Positions 1 to 10,340 of a DNA stretch of 64,000 nt are shown here, piece after piece. How positions within the stretch are numbered: position 1 is the stretch's first letter; every line of letters starts with the position of its first letter. The position numbers were made by a program, and so were the translations under genes. The stretch is taken from positions 2,983,501 through 3,047,500 of the forward strand of contig NZ_CP029176.1 in NCBI RefSeq assembly GCF_003352165.1. Reading direction: 5' to 3'. The notes under the pieces are model-generated. The model did not search any database and was not told the origin of the DNA. It saw only the letters and a program-made list of their open reading frames with translations. Origin of the DNA: Acidibrevibacterium fodinaquatile (GTDB taxonomy: Bacteria > Pseudomonadota > Alphaproteobacteria > Acetobacterales > Acetobacteraceae).

Positions 1-868
1 CTGGCGGGCTCGCCGGGCGGCGAAGGCGGAGGCTCCGGATACGTCTCGCATCGGCGTCGACGACCAGGAACTCGATCCCCGAAGGATGGCTGATCACCTC
101 GCCGCGCGCCGGCACCCGCTCGGCGAGGGTGAATACCAGGCCACCGACGGTATCGATATCGGCGTTGCGCTCATCCTCGGTCAGCACCGGGCCGAGCGCC
201 GCTTCGAAATCCTCGATCGGCAGGCGCGCATCGACGTCGAACGTGCCGTCGGGGCGCTCCTGGAGCAATTTCTTCTGCTCGTCGTCATGCTCGTCGGCGA
301 TGTCGCCGACGATGGTCTCGACCAGATCCTCGATCGTCACCAAACCATCGACGCCGCCATATTCGTCGATGACGAGGGCGAGGTGCATGCGCGCCTGGCG
401 CATTTGCAAGAGGAGATCGAGCACCGGGATCTGCGGCGCGACCAGCAGCGGCCGGCGCAGGATTTTTTCCAGGGAAAACGACTCGCGCGGCCCCTCGGCG
501 GCATAGACGTCCTTGATATGGACCATGCCGACGATGTCATCGAGTTGGTCGCGATAGACCGGGAACCGCGAATGGCCCTCACGGCGGATCACCGCCAGCA
601 GTTCGGCATGGCCGAGATCGAGCGGCAAGGCGACGATATCGGCGCGCGGCACCATCACGTCATCGGCGGTGGTGCCGCGCAGCCGCAGGATATTGGCGAT
701 CAGTACCCGCTCCTGGCGGTCGAGCTCGGGCGCGACGCCGGGGGTGAGCGGCGCCTCCGCCGCCTCCTGCACCAGCTCGGCGATCGAGGCGCGCACCGAA
801 TGCTCGGCACCGCGCCAGCCCCATAACCCGCGCAGGCGCTGAATGAGGGCGGCCGGCATGGCGATCAT
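1..868 (-). CDS. CorC/HlyC-type CBS-pair protein, C-terminus beyond the window
   Basis: Reading the minus strand from the ATG at 868 gives one open frame to the window edge, so the C-terminus is missing. It contains the CBS-pair signature of CorC-type proteins ([11 protein letters not shown], then [19 protein letters not shown]) and a C-terminal CorC_HlyC-like piece. Family members are linked to Mg/Co efflux or membrane-associated transport. No N-terminal membrane domain is present, so this is the soluble CorC form rather than the long DUF21 form. The start overlaps the ybeY stop as ATGA. A second in-frame ATG lies three codons on. It is the last visible gene of the miaB-phoH-ybeY-corC string, a common order in alphaproteobacteria. 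Confidence 0.85.
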   Translation of the reverse strand, partial: MIAMPAALIQRLRGLWGWRGAEHSVRASIAELVQEAAEAPLTPGVAPELDRQERVLIANILRLRGTTADDVMVPRADIVALPLDLGHAELLAVIRREGHSRFPVYRDQLDDIVGMVHIKDVYAAEGPRESFSLEKILRRPLLVAPQIPVLDLLLQMRQARMHLALVIDEYGGVDGLVTIEDLVETIVGDIADEHDDEQKKLLQERPDGTFDVDARLPIEDFEAALGPVLTEDERNADIDTVGGLVFTLAERVPARGEVISHPSGIEFLVVDADARRIRSLRLRRPASPP

Positions 869-1353
869 GCTTGCCGCCACGGGTTGGGAACGCCGAGGCG
901 ATGGAGGATGCGGGCCTCGGCCATTTCCATCCGCCGCGCATCGCCCGGGTGGTGGTGGTCATGCCCGGCGAGATGGAGCACGCCATGGACGACGAGATGG
1001 ACGAGATGATGCCCCGGCCGCCTTCCCGCCGCGCGCGCCTCGCGCAGGACGACGCCGAGCGCGAGAATGAGATCGCCGCCGCGGGCCGCGGGAAAACTCA
1101 GGACATTGGTCGGCTTGTCGCGGCCGCGATGGCGGGCATTGAGCCGGCGCACGGTGCGATCATCGGCGAGCATGACGCTCGCCGCCGCCATCGCCGGCCC
1201 GGCCGCAACCAAAGCGGCGCGGCGGGCGAGCCTCTCGGCGCGCGGCACATGGCGCCGCCAGGCCGGTGCTGCGACCACGATCTCGATCCCGATGGCCGCA
1301 GGATTGGGAAGATGCCCCGCCGTCGCGGGGCTAGGCTTTCGATCTTTGCCCAT
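865..1353 (-). CDS. ybeY: Endoribonuclease YbeY (rRNA maturation factor)
   Basis: YbeY is a single-strand endoribonuclease acting in 16S rRNA 3'-end maturation and ribosome quality control. The zinc-binding signature is clear near the C-terminus: [16 protein letters not shown] supplies the three His ligands with the family spacing H-x3-H-x5-H. The upstream segment [11 protein letters not shown] is also typical. I chose the ATG at 1353 (MGKDRKPS, 162 aa), which overlaps the phoH end by 23 bp. A longer frame to 1467 exists but would lie deep inside phoH. ATGs at 1353 and 1365 are both possible. It sits between phoH and corC, the conserved order for this gene. Confidence 0.92.
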   Translation of the reverse strand: MGKDRKPSPATAGHLPNPAAIGIEIVVAAPAWRRHVPRAERLARRAALVAAGPAMAAASVMLADDRTVRRLNARHRGRDKPTNVLSFPAARGGDLILALGVVLREARAAGRRPGHHLVHLVVHGVLHLAGHDHHHPGDARRMEMAEARILHRLGVPNPWRQA

Positions 1354-2329
1354 GATGCCCGTCATAGGCCGCGACGATGCGCGCGACCAGGGGATGGCGC
1401 ACGACGTCATGCGCCGTGAAATGGGCGAAGGCGATCCCCTCGACGCCCGCCAGCACCTCCAGCGCATCGAGCAAGCCGGAACGCTGACCGGCGGGGAGAT
1501 CGATCTGGCTCGGATCGCCGGTGATCACCATGCGCGTGCCCTCCCCCATGCGGGTCAGGAACATCTTCATCTGCACCGGTGTCGTGTTCTGGGCCTCGTC
1601 GAGAATGACGAAGGCGTGCGCCAGCGTGCGCCCGCGCATGAACGCGAGCGGCGCGACCTCGATCTCGCCGCTGGCCAGCCGCCGCGTCACCTGCTCGGCC
1701 GGCATCATGTCGTTGAGCGCGTCATAGAGCGGGCGGAGATAGGGATCGACCTTCTCCTTGAGATCGCCGGGGAGAAAGCCAAGCCGCTCGCCAGCCTCGA
1801 CGGCGGGGCGCGAGAGCACGATGCGATCGACGCGGCCCGATTGCAGCATGGCGACCGCTTGCGCCACGGCGAGATAGGTCTTGCCGGTGCCGGCGGGGCC
1901 GACCGCGAACACCGCCTCGGCGCTGGCGAGAAGATCGATATAGCGCAATTGCCCGGGGCTGCGCGGCTCGACGGCGCCGCGGCGGGTGCGGATCGCCGGC
2001 AGATCGGCGAGCGGCAAACGCGGATCGGTCTCGGGCGCGGTGAGGCGGATCGCGGCGTCGATCTCCGAGGCGCCCACCGGCTGGCCGCCTTCGAGCCGAC
2101 GATAGAGCCCCGAAAGCGCCGCCTGCGCCATCCCCACCTGCTCCGGCGGGCCGCTGATCGCGATCCGGTTGCCGCGGCAGGAGAGCCGCACATTGAGCCC
2201 CTTCTCCAACCGCGCCAAATGGCGGTCATGCTCGCCGAGCAGAAGCGAGAGCAGCGCATTGTCGGCGAACTGCAGGGTGACGGGTTTGTCGCCGGCGGCG
2301 GCGAGGGAGGCGGGGGAAAGGGGGCTCAA
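1331..2329 (-). CDS. PhoH-like ATPase (YbeZ)
   Basis: PhoH-family P-loop ATPase of 332 aa, the usual length. Walker A is GPAGTGKT at residues 144-151. Walker B and sensor follow in [10 protein letters not shown] and [13 protein letters not shown]. The N-terminal ~110 residues form a KH-like region typical of YbeZ. The protein is thought to work with the neighbouring YbeY in RNA metabolism, though its exact role is not settled. Its start overlaps the miaB stop by 4 bp (ATGA) and its end overlaps ybeY, so the four genes are probably one transcript with coupled translation. Confidence 0.93.
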   Translation of the reverse strand: MSPLSPASLAAAGDKPVTLQFADNALLSLLLGEHDRHLARLEKGLNVRLSCRGNRIAISGPPEQVGMAQAALSGLYRRLEGGQPVGASEIDAAIRLTAPETDPRLPLADLPAIRTRRGAVEPRSPGQLRYIDLLASAEAVFAVGPAGTGKTYLAVAQAVAMLQSGRVDRIVLSRPAVEAGERLGFLPGDLKEKVDPYLRPLYDALNDMMPAEQVTRRLASGEIEVAPLAFMRGRTLAHAFVILDEAQNTTPVQMKMFLTRMGEGTRMVITGDPSQIDLPAGQRSGLLDALEVLAGVEGIAFAHFTAHDVVRHPLVARIVAAYDGHHGQRSKA

Positions 2330-3747
2330 GCGGCGGCGTGCTCCTCATCTTCGGCGGGCCACGCGCCGGCCAGCGAACGCGGGCCGGCGGCGACGATGGT
2401 GACAGTGATCTCGCGGCCGATCAGGGTCTCGGGTGCGGCAAGATGAACCGCCTGGAGATAGGGGCTGCGGCCGGCGATCTGGCCGGCATGGCGGCCGCGC
2501 CCGGTGATCAGGACGGGAAGCCGGCGCCCGACCTGGCTTTGATTGAACGCGTGCTGCTGGGCGGCGAGGAGATCCTGGAGGGCGGCAAGGCGCGCCTCCT
2601 TTTCGGGCTCGGGCACCTGATCGGCGGCACTCGCGGCCGGGGTGCCGGGACGGGGCGAGTATTTGAAACTATAGGCCTGGGCGAAACCGACCTCGCGCAC
2701 CAACGCCAGCGTCGCCGCGAAATCCGCCGCCGTCTCGCCGGGATGGCCGACGATGAAATCAGACGAAAGCGCGATATCCGGCCGCGCTCGGCGGAGGCGT
2801 TCGACGATGCCGAGATAGGCGGCGGCATCGTGGCGGCGGTTCATCGCGGCGAGGATGCGGTCAGACCCCGACTGCACCGGAAGATGCAAAAATGGCATCA
2901 GCGCCGGCAAAGCGCCGTGCGCGGCAATCAAATCGTCATCCATGTCGCGCGGGTGCGAGGTGGTATAGCGGAGCCGGGTGAGGCCGGGGATTTCGGCGAG
3001 CGCGTAAAGGAGCCGCGCGAGCGTCCATTCGCCGCCGGCCGGCGCCGCGCCATGCCAGGCATTGACGTTTTGGCCAAGGAGAGTGATCTCGCGCGCACCC
3101 CTCGCGACCAAGGCGCGGGCTTCCGCGAGCACCGCGGCCGCCGGGCGCGAGGCTTCCACCCCCCTTGTATAGGGGACGACGCAGAAGCTGCAGAATTTGT
3201 CGCACCCCTCCTGGATCGCGAGGAACGCGGTCACTCCGCCCGCCGGCAGCGCCGCCTCCGGCAGATGATCGAATTTGCTCTCGGGCGGGAAGTCGGTCGC
3301 GATCACCGCCCGCCCGGCCTGTTCGGCTTCGGCGATCATCTCCGGCAGGCGATGGTAGGTCTGGGGCCCGAGCACGATATCGACATAAGGTGCGCGGCGT
3401 AGGATTTCGGCCCCTTCGGCCTGGGCGACGCAACCGGCGACGGCGAGCAGCATGCGCCCGCCGCCCGCGCGGCGCGCGTCTTTCAGGCGGCGCAGCCGGC
3501 CTAGCTCGGAAAACAGCTTTTCGGTCGCGTGCTCACGAATATGGCAGGTGTTGAGGATCACCATGTCGGCGTCCTCAAGGGATGCCGCCGGGCCATAGCC
3601 GAGGGGCGCCAGGACATCACCCATCCGGGTGCTGTCATAGACATTCATCTGACAGCCCCAGGTGATGACATGGAGACGCCGGCGCGGCGCAGCGGGCGCG
3701 GTTTCGGCGGGCGCGGTTTCGGCGGCGGGACGGGTCGGGACAGTCAT
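2326..3747 (-). CDS. miaB: tRNA-2-methylthio-N6-dimethylallyladenosine synthase MiaB
   Basis: Radical-SAM methylthiotransferase that converts i6A37 to ms2i6A37 in tRNA. Numbered from the chosen start, the N-terminal cluster cysteines are C32, C68 and C106 ([23 protein letters not shown]). The radical-SAM triad CxxxCxxC is C182, C186 and C189 ([10 protein letters not shown]). A TRAM domain ends the protein. The open frame runs back to 3894, but the ATG at 3747 (MTVPTRPA) has a GGAG box about 8 to 11 bp upstream and gives the family length of 473 aa. First gene of the miaB-phoH-ybeY-corC operon. Confidence 0.95.
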   Translation of the reverse strand: MTVPTRPAAETAPAETAPAAPRRRLHVITWGCQMNVYDSTRMGDVLAPLGYGPAASLEDADMVILNTCHIREHATEKLFSELGRLRRLKDARRAGGGRMLLAVAGCVAQAEGAEILRRAPYVDIVLGPQTYHRLPEMIAEAEQAGRAVIATDFPPESKFDHLPEAALPAGGVTAFLAIQEGCDKFCSFCVVPYTRGVEASRPAAAVLAEARALVARGAREITLLGQNVNAWHGAAPAGGEWTLARLLYALAEIPGLTRLRYTTSHPRDMDDDLIAAHGALPALMPFLHLPVQSGSDRILAAMNRRHDAAAYLGIVERLRRARPDIALSSDFIVGHPGETAADFAATLALVREVGFAQAYSFKYSPRPGTPAASAADQVPEPEKEARLAALQDLLAAQQHAFNQSQVGRRLPVLITGRGRHAGQIAGRSPYLQAVHLAAPETLIGREITVTIVAAGPRSLAGAWPAEDEEHAAA

Positions 3748-3939
3748 CGCAATCACTCCACGCGTCGCCGCCGGATCATCCCGGACGGCGGCGGCGGAGC
3801 CATTGCCTTCCACGGCGCGGCGGTCAAGCGCAAAGCCGTGTACCAACCCCGATTGCCATGCTCCCATGTGAGAGCGGCGCCCGGTTCCTGTCAAGCGACA
3901 ACCGCATGACAGGCGCAGGCCGCGTCATGGCGCGCGCGG

Positions 3940-4587
3940 TCAGCCGTGCCCGGCGGTGCCGGAGAGCAGGAGCGGGTCGATCCGGAGCTTGGCCAGCGCC
4001 CGGCGCCATTTCGTCTCATGGTCGGCATCGAACAACAGCGCTTCGTCCGCCGGGGCGGAGAGCCAGGCATTCTGCTGAAATTCCTGATCGAGCTGACCCG
4101 GCCCCCAGCCGACATAGCCGAGCGCGAGCAGCCCCTGGCGCGGCCCGGCGCCGCCGGCGATGGCCTTCAGAATGTCGAGGCTGGCGGTGAGCGCAAGGCG
4201 CTCATCGACGCGGAGGCTGGCCTCATCGGTCCAGTCGGCGGTGTGGAGCACGAAGCCGCGGGCGTGATCGACCGGGCCGCCGGAGCAGAGCCGGATGTGG
4301 CGGGCCGGCGGCAGCGGCGCGATATCGAGCTGGCGCAGCAGATCGGCGAAGCTCGGCTGTTCGAGCGGGCGGTTGAGCATGATGCCCATCGCGCCTTCCG
4401 GCGTGTGCGCGCAGAGATAGATCACGCTTCGCGCGAAATTGGGATCGCTCAGTTCCGGCATGGCGATCAGAATTTGCCCAGTCAGCATCAACCCGCCCGG
4501 CTTGGCGGTTTTCGGGCGAGGCGCGGCAAGCCCTTTGGCGGCGGGGGCTTTGGCGGCGGGCGAGCGCGGGGTGATGCGACGAGCCAT
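3940..4587 (-). CDS. YqgE/AlgH family protein
   Basis: YqgE/AlgH (DUF179) family protein, function not firmly known. Characteristic stretches are MLTGQILIAMP, FARSVIYLCAH, GAMGIMLNRPL and ALGYVGWGPGQLDQE. The frame is open to 4974, but that extension overlaps the divergent peroxiredoxin gene. The ATG at 4587 gives 215 aa with an Ala/Lys-rich N-terminal tail of about 30 residues before the domain. It is divergent from the peroxiredoxin gene with about 150 bp between, which should hold both promoters. Confidence 0.9.
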   Translation of the reverse strand: MARRITPRSPAAKAPAAKGLAAPRPKTAKPGGLMLTGQILIAMPELSDPNFARSVIYLCAHTPEGAMGIMLNRPLEQPSFADLLRQLDIAPLPPARHIRLCSGGPVDHARGFVLHTADWTDEASLRVDERLALTASLDILKAIAGGAGPRQGLLALGYVGWGPGQLDQEFQQNAWLSAPADEALLFDADHETKWRRALAKLRIDPLLLSGTAGHG

Positions 4588-4741
4588 GGCGATAGAATTG
4601 GGGTTTTCGCGCCGCAACGCAAGCACCGGTTGGTTCGCGCCCGATTTTGGTCTAGGAAGGCCTTTCCCTGGCAACCCGCGTCCCCCGCCGATCCCGCCCT
4701 GCCGGGCGATCACGCGGGGCCGCAAGAGAGCGAGCATGCGC

Positions 4742-5224
4742 ATGACGATCAAGGTTGGCGATACCATCCCGGCGATGAAGCTGATGACCGCATCGCCCGA
4801 GGGGCCCAAGGAAATCTCCACCGACGAGATTTTCCGCGGCAAGACGGTGGTTCTGTTCGCGGTCCCGGGAGCTTTCACCCCGACCTGTAGCGCCAAGCAT
4901 TTGCCCGGGTTCATCGAGCACGCCGAGCAATTTTTTGCCAAGGGCGTCGACCGCATCGTCTGCATGGCGGTCAATGATCCTTTCGTCCTCGGCGCCTGGG
5001 CGAAGGATCAGGGATCGGGCGACAAGATTCTGATGCTCGCCGACGGCTCCGGCGCGCTCACCAAGGCGATGGGGCTCGAACTCGATCTCGTCGCGCGCGG
5101 CCTTGGCGTGCGCAGCCAGCGTTTCGCGCTGGTTGCGAAAGACGGCAAGGTCACCCACCTCGCGATCGAGGAGCCGGGTGGTTTCGATGTCAGCCGCGCC
5201 GAGGCGGTGCTCGCGGCGCTCTGA
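4742..5224 (+). CDS. Peroxiredoxin (Prx5 / redoxin type)
   Basis: Thiol peroxidase of the Prx5 class that reduces hydrogen and organic peroxides using glutathione or thioredoxin. The peroxidatic cysteine is C49 in PGAFTPTCSAKHLP. The distal Arg is in GLGVRSQRFALV. Length of 160 aa is normal. Two start codons are close: ATG 4736, five bases from an AGAGAG box, and ATG 4742, which matches the usual family N-terminus MTIKVGD. I prefer 4742 on family grounds, but 4736 is equally possible. Followed by the convergent anmK, whose stop abuts this one. Confidence 0.93.
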   Translation: MTIKVGDTIPAMKLMTASPEGPKEISTDEIFRGKTVVLFAVPGAFTPTCSAKHLPGFIEHAEQFFAKGVDRIVCMAVNDPFVLGAWAKDQGSGDKILMLADGSGALTKAMGLELDLVARGLGVRSQRFALVAKDGKVTHLAIEEPGGFDVSRAEAVLAAL

Positions 5225-6328
5225 CTACCTTGCGCCTTCGCGGGCGACGGGCATGAGCCTTCCCCCGGGTAGCGGCTCGGGGGCGCCGGTGGTTTCCGGA
5301 AAACTGATCGGAAGGCCCGCGAGGTGGCGGGCGGCGAGGAAGGCGAAGCATTGCGCCTCCAGCGCATCGCCGTCCCAGCCGAGGGTTTCGACCGCGTCCA
5401 CCGGCGCCGCGAGGTGCCGGCGGAGCGCCGCCATGATAGCGCGATTGCGCCGCCCGCCGCCGGTGACGAGCCAGCGCCGCGGTGGCGCCGGGAGGGGGGT
5501 TGCGGCGACGGAAGCGGCGAGGAAGGCGGTGAGGGTCGCGGCGCCATCGGCCGGGCGCAAGCGGTCGAGGCCGCTGGTGGCAAGGGCTTCGGCGAAGGCC
5601 AGCCGGTCGAGGGATTTCGGCGCAGCCCGCCGGAAATAGGGATGATCGAGCAGGCGCGCGAGCACCGCCTCGTCCGCCTGGCCCGCTTGTGCGAGCGCGC
5701 CGTCGGCGTCGAAGGGGGCGCCGGTGTGGCGGGTTAGCCAGTCATCGAGGGGGCCGTTGCCGGGCCCGGTGTCGCACGCGAGGAGAGTGTCCCCGGCCCC
5801 GATCCAGGTGACATTGGCGACGCCGCCGATGTTGAGGATCGCGAGCGGGCGCGGCAGGCCGGCGGCCAGGGCGGCGTGAAACACCGGGACGAGCGGCGCG
5901 CCCTCACCGCCGGCGGCGACATCGCGGCTGCGAAAGTCAAACACCACCGCAAGCCCGGTCGCGCGTGCCAAAGCGGCGGCATCGCCGATCTGCCAGGTGC
6001 GGCGGGCTTTCGGGTCGTGGAGAATGGTCTGGCCGTGAAAGCCGATGAGGTCGGCGGTGACGCCGAGCGCCGCGACCGCTTCGGCGTGGCGCGCGGTGAG
6101 TTCGGCCTCGGCGGCGCGGAGCGCGGGATCATCGGTGCGGAGATGCGGCGCGCGGTCGAGGAGCGCGCGGAGTGCTGCGCGCAACGCCGGCGGATAGGGC
6201 AAGGTGAGCGCCGGGCCGAAGCCCTGCACACGCTCGCCATCGGTCTCGATCACGGCGGCGTCGACCCCGTCGAGCGAGGTGCCGCTCATCAGCCCGATCA
6301 CGCGCTGCGGTGTCACCGGCGTTGCCAC
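5225..6328 (-). CDS. anmK: Anhydro-N-acetylmuramic acid kinase
   Basis: Phosphorylates 1,6-anhydro-MurNAc to MurNAc-6-phosphate in peptidoglycan recycling. The family start MSGTSLDGVDAAVIETDG is present, as are FHGQTILHDP, NIGGVANVTWIG, DTGPGN and the late VTGGGRRN. The 367-aa length is typical. Ends next to the peroxiredoxin stop (convergent) and is divergent from tyrS, a common alphaproteobacterial neighbour. The 90 bp between anmK and tyrS contains a strong hairpin (6358-6381). Confidence 0.94.
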   Translation of the reverse strand: MATPVTPQRVIGLMSGTSLDGVDAAVIETDGERVQGFGPALTLPYPPALRAALRALLDRAPHLRTDDPALRAAEAELTARHAEAVAALGVTADLIGFHGQTILHDPKARRTWQIGDAAALARATGLAVVFDFRSRDVAAGGEGAPLVPVFHAALAAGLPRPLAILNIGGVANVTWIGAGDTLLACDTGPGNGPLDDWLTRHTGAPFDADGALAQAGQADEAVLARLLDHPYFRRAAPKSLDRLAFAEALATSGLDRLRPADGAATLTAFLAASVAATPLPAPPRRWLVTGGGRRNRAIMAALRRHLAAPVDAVETLGWDGDALEAQCFAFLAARHLAGLPISFPETTGAPEPLPGGRLMPVAREGAR

Positions 6329-6357
6329 TCCAGGAAATCAGGATAAAAGTCTTTTTG

Positions 6358-6381
6358 CTTCTTTTTCTTCAGAAAAAGAAG
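6358..6381. repeat. Perfect 10-bp hairpin between anmK and tyrS
   Basis: CTTCTTTTTC, loop TTCA, GAAAAAGAAG: a perfect 10-bp inverted repeat in the 90-bp divergent spacer. It follows a pyrimidine-rich CTTTTTGCTT stretch. No T-run follows it on the plus strand, and it lies upstream of both genes, so it is not an obvious terminator. It could be a small dispersed repeat or a leader structure for tyrS. Confidence 0.6.
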
Positions 6382-6418
6382 AGTCTCGTCTCCCCCTTCA
6401 ACGACAAAGCGAACGACC

Positions 6419-7663
6419 ATGCCGCGCAGCGCCTTTCTTACCGAAGCCATTGCCCGTGGCTTCGTGTTTCAATGCACCGATCTCGAAGCGCTCGATGCGC
6501 GGCTAAAAGCCGGGCCGATCGCCGCTTATATCGGCTTTGACTGCACCGCCGACAGCCTCCATGTCGGGAGTCTGGTGCAGATCATGCTGCTCCGCCTGCT
6601 GCAGCGCCATGGCCATAGGCCGGTGGTGCTGCTCGGCGGCGGCACCAGCCGGATCGGCGACCCGTCGGGCAAGGACGAGGCGCGGCAATTGCTATCCGAT
6701 GAGCAGATCAGCGCCAATATGGCCGGCATCCGCCGTGTCTTCGATCCGTTCCTGCGCTTTGGCGACGGGCCGGGCGAGGCGATGGTGGTCAACAACGCCG
6801 ACTGGCTCGATGCCCTCGGCTATATCGCACTGTTGCGCGAGGTCGGGACGCATTTCACCATCAACCGCATGCTCGGCTTCGACGCCGTTCGCCTGCGGCT
6901 CGAGCGCGAGCAGCCGCTCACCTTCCTCGAGTTCAATTACATGATCCTCCAAAGCTATGATTTCCGCGAGCTTCATCGCCGCCACGGCGTAGTTCTGCAG
7001 TGCGGCGGATCGGATCAATGGGGCAATATCGTCGCCGGGATGGAGCTGGTGCGCCGCACCGAGGGCAAGACGGTGTTCGGCCTCACCTCGCCGCTGATCA
7101 CCACGGCTTCGGGCGCGAAGATGGGCAAGACGGCACGCGGCGCGATCTGGCTCACCGCCGAGCGGCTGGCGCCGTTCGATTACTGGCAATTCTGGCGCAA
7201 TGCCGAGGATGCCGATGTCGGGCGATTTTTACGCCTGTTTACCGATCTGCCGCTCCCTGAGATCGCGCGCCTCGAAGCCCTACGCGACGCCGAGATCAAC
7301 GCGGCCAAGATCGTGCTCGCGACCGAGGCGACGGCGCTGGCGCATGGCCGGGCGGCGGCCGAGGCGGCGCGGCGGACCGCGGGCGAGGTGTTCGGCGCTG
7401 GCGGGCTTGCCGAGGATTTGCCGCGTGTCGATGTCCCCGCCGCCGATCTCGCCCGCGGCGTGCCGGCGTTTCAGCTTTTCGTTACCGCCGGGCTTGCCGC
7501 GAGCAACGGCGAGGCGCGGCGGTTGATCCGCGGCGGCGGCGCGCGGGTCAACGACTCAGCGATCACCGACGAGGCGCGGCCGGTCACCGCCGCCGACCTC
7601 AAAGACGGGGTGATCAAGCTCTCCGCGGGCCGCAAGCAACACCGTCTGGTACGGCCAATGTGA
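6419..7663 (+). CDS. tyrS: Tyrosine--tRNA ligase
   Basis: Class I aminoacyl-tRNA synthetase charging tRNA-Tyr. The HIGH motif is HVGS (residues 48-51) and the KMSKS loop is KMGKT (234-238). The tyrosine pocket is seen in [12 protein letters not shown] and in YMILQSYDF...[11 protein letters not shown]. The C-terminal S4 RNA-binding domain ([19 protein letters not shown]) is complete. Length of 414 aa is normal. Monocistronic as far as can be seen, with the next gene 76 bp downstream. Confidence 0.96.
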   Translation: MPRSAFLTEAIARGFVFQCTDLEALDARLKAGPIAAYIGFDCTADSLHVGSLVQIMLLRLLQRHGHRPVVLLGGGTSRIGDPSGKDEARQLLSDEQISANMAGIRRVFDPFLRFGDGPGEAMVVNNADWLDALGYIALLREVGTHFTINRMLGFDAVRLRLEREQPLTFLEFNYMILQSYDFRELHRRHGVVLQCGGSDQWGNIVAGMELVRRTEGKTVFGLTSPLITTASGAKMGKTARGAIWLTAERLAPFDYWQFWRNAEDADVGRFLRLFTDLPLPEIARLEALRDAEINAAKIVLATEATALAHGRAAAEAARRTAGEVFGAGGLAEDLPRVDVPAADLARGVPAFQLFVTAGLAASNGEARRLIRGGGARVNDSAITDEARPVTAADLKDGVIKLSAGRKQHRLVRPM

Positions 7664-7739
7664 TCGGCGCTGATCTCTGGAATTCGCCCGGGATTGGTTC
7701 TATGTGCATCAGCAGCAAACCCAATCACGGTCGGACAAC

Positions 7740-8228
7740 ATGCGCAAAGTCTGGGATCTGTCGTGGCGGCTGGTGATCGGTCTCGTGGCGCTCGGCGGGC
7801 TGGTTCTGGCCACGGCCTGCACCGGCACGCCCGCGAATAGCACCTATAGCGGCTACGGGGTCGGCCGCACCGCCTATGTCACCTATGGCACCATCGTCTC
7901 GATGCGCAATGTCGTCGTCCAGGGCGGCGATAGCGGCGTTGGCACCATCGGCGGCGCGGCGCTCGGCGGGGTTGCCGGCAGCTTCATCGGCGGCAATAGT
8001 TTCCGCGGCAATCTGCTTGGCGCGGTCGGTGGCGCGCTGCTCGGCGGTCTCGTCGGCAATACCGCCGAGAGCGAGCTGAGCAAGGGCAACGCGGTCGAAT
8101 TCATCATCCGCCAAGATGATGGGCAGACGATTTCCGTGGTGCAGACCAATGAGAATAATTTCCGCCCGGGTCAACGCGTCGCCATCATTCGCGGCGATCG
8201 CACGCGGCTTGCGCCAATCTATGGCTGA
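7740..8228 (+). CDS. Glycine-zipper outer-membrane lipoprotein (SlyB-like)
   Basis: Secreted lipoprotein candidate: positively charged start (MRKVWDLSWR), a hydrophobic run, then a lipobox ending in TAC with the lipidated Cys about residue 25 from ATG 7740. The mature part holds two Gly-zipper segments (GTIGGAALGGVAGSFIGG and GAVGGALLGGLVGN) as in SlyB and 17-kDa surface antigens. A basic/acidic C-terminus (VEFIIRQDDGQ, GQRVAIIRGDRTRL) follows. The open frame starts at 7704, but the 12 preceding residues are polar, which argues for 7740. 162 aa. Probable role in outer-membrane integrity, inferred from family. Confidence 0.85.
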   Translation: MRKVWDLSWRLVIGLVALGGLVLATACTGTPANSTYSGYGVGRTAYVTYGTIVSMRNVVVQGGDSGVGTIGGAALGGVAGSFIGGNSFRGNLLGAVGGALLGGLVGNTAESELSKGNAVEFIIRQDDGQTISVVQTNENNFRPGQRVAIIRGDRTRLAPIYG

Positions 8229-8293
8229 CGTCGAGCCGGCACGGGTGGCGCGGTGATTGCCCTCGCCGGCTGCCTGAGCTATGCGCGAGCCGT

Positions 8294-9184
8294 ATGAGCA
8301 ACCCGGCTGATTCCCATCTGGCCGCGCCGCCGGCGGCGCTGCGCTTGAAAACCTCCGGCGACGTGGTGCTCGATCTCGTCGCCGGGCTCCATTTCGCCGG
8401 CCGCCAGCGCCTGGCGATCGCCGATTTCGTGGAGGCGACGCGGCTCTGGCGCCTCGGTGTGACGCTCGCGTGGCTCGATGTGAAAGGGCGTTATCGCGGC
8501 TCGATGCTGGGCCCGCTCTGGCTCACCCTCTCGACCGCGGTGATGGTGGCGGCGATGGGGGTTCTGTATTCGACGCTATTTAAGATGGTGCTGCACGATT
8601 ATCTGCCGTTCCTCGCCCTTTCCCTGGTGCTGTGGGGCTATTTGCAGACGCTGGTGGCGGAGGCCTCACTCGGCTACACCCAGAACGATGCGATGATCCG
8701 CGCCGTGCGCATGCCGTTCAGCCTTTATGGCGGGCGCATCGTGCTGCGCAATTTGATCGTGCTCGGCCATAACATCATCGTGATCGTGGTGGTGTTCGCG
8801 ATTTTCGACACCTGGCCTGGCATGCGCGGCCTGATCGCGCTGCCGGGGCTGGCGCTCTGGCTGATCGATTCACTCGCGATCACGATGACCCTCGCCGCCC
8901 TCTGCGCCCGCTTCCGCGACATTCCGCCGATCGTCGGCAGCGTCATGCAGATCGCATTTTTCATAAGCCCCGTGATCTGGCGCCCCGAGCTGATCCGTCA
9001 CGGCGCCCGCTTCCTGCCCATCAACCCGTTTTACGCGCTTTTCGAAATCGTCCGCGCGCCGCTGCTCGGCGAAATTCCGGGGGCGATCATCTGGGGCTCG
9101 GCGATCGCCTATTCGGTGCTTTTGGTGGTGCTCTCGTGGCTGCTGTTCGTGCGGGTGCGCGGCCGGCTTGCGTTCTGGGTCTGA
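8294..9184 (+). CDS. ABC-2 type polysaccharide export permease (Wzm/KpsM-like)
   Basis: 296-aa inner-membrane permease of the ABC-2 type. The N-terminal motif LAWLDVKGRYRGSMLGPLWLTLS is the interface and amphipathic helix of polysaccharide/polyol-phosphate exporters. About six membrane segments follow, and ISPVIWRPELI with LPINPFYALFEIVRAPLLGE are typical C-terminal motifs. It is followed after 4 bp by its ATP-binding partner. Substrate (capsule, O-antigen or teichoic-like polymer) cannot be read from the sequence, and no glycosyltransferases are in the window. Confidence 0.9.
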   Translation: MSNPADSHLAAPPAALRLKTSGDVVLDLVAGLHFAGRQRLAIADFVEATRLWRLGVTLAWLDVKGRYRGSMLGPLWLTLSTAVMVAAMGVLYSTLFKMVLHDYLPFLALSLVLWGYLQTLVAEASLGYTQNDAMIRAVRMPFSLYGGRIVLRNLIVLGHNIIVIVVVFAIFDTWPGMRGLIALPGLALWLIDSLAITMTLAALCARFRDIPPIVGSVMQIAFFISPVIWRPELIRHGARFLPINPFYALFEIVRAPLLGEIPGAIIWGSAIAYSVLLVVLSWLLFVRVRGRLAFWV

Positions 9185-9188
9185 GCCC

Positions 9189-10036
<848 letters not shown>

Positions 10037-10040
<4 letters not shown>

Positions 10041-10306
10041 TGCGCAGATCCAGGGCCTGGCCGCTTGTGGCGCTCATGCTCAGCGTTGCGCCGCTCCAGG
10101 CGGTACGGGCCGATGACGGGCCTATGCAAAAGGCCGGCCAGAAACTCGATGAATGGGGCAACGATGCCGGCCGCGCGATCGGCAAGGCCGCCGCGAAAAC
10201 CGGCGCCGCCCTCGATAAGGCGGCGCGCAAGACCGGTGAGAAGCTCGATGAATGGGGCAACAAGATCCACGAGAAGCTGACCCCTTCGGGAGGCAGCGGC
10301 GACTGA
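10037..10306 (+). CDS. Small secreted protein with repeated KLDEWGN motifs
   Basis: 89-aa protein with a clear Sec signal peptide (MMRRSRAWPLVALMLSVAPLQAVRA, cleavage about AVRA-DD). The mature part is charged and helical, built of a duplicated unit: QKLDEWGNDAGRAIGKAAAKTG and EKLDEWGNKIHEKL. It is translationally coupled to the ABC ATPase by ATGA overlap, so it may be a periplasmic helper of the exporter; that is inference. I do not recognise a named family. Confidence 0.75.
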
Positions 10307-10340
10307 TCCGACGCTCGCCCAGGTTCTCGCCAACGCGGCA

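Noticed and set aside
86-826. Long plus-strand open frame of 246 codons at the left edge
   Set aside because: It is the codon-aligned antisense of the CorC-type gene, whose CBS motifs are clear on the minus strand. Many long antisense frames in this GC-rich window are of the same kind.
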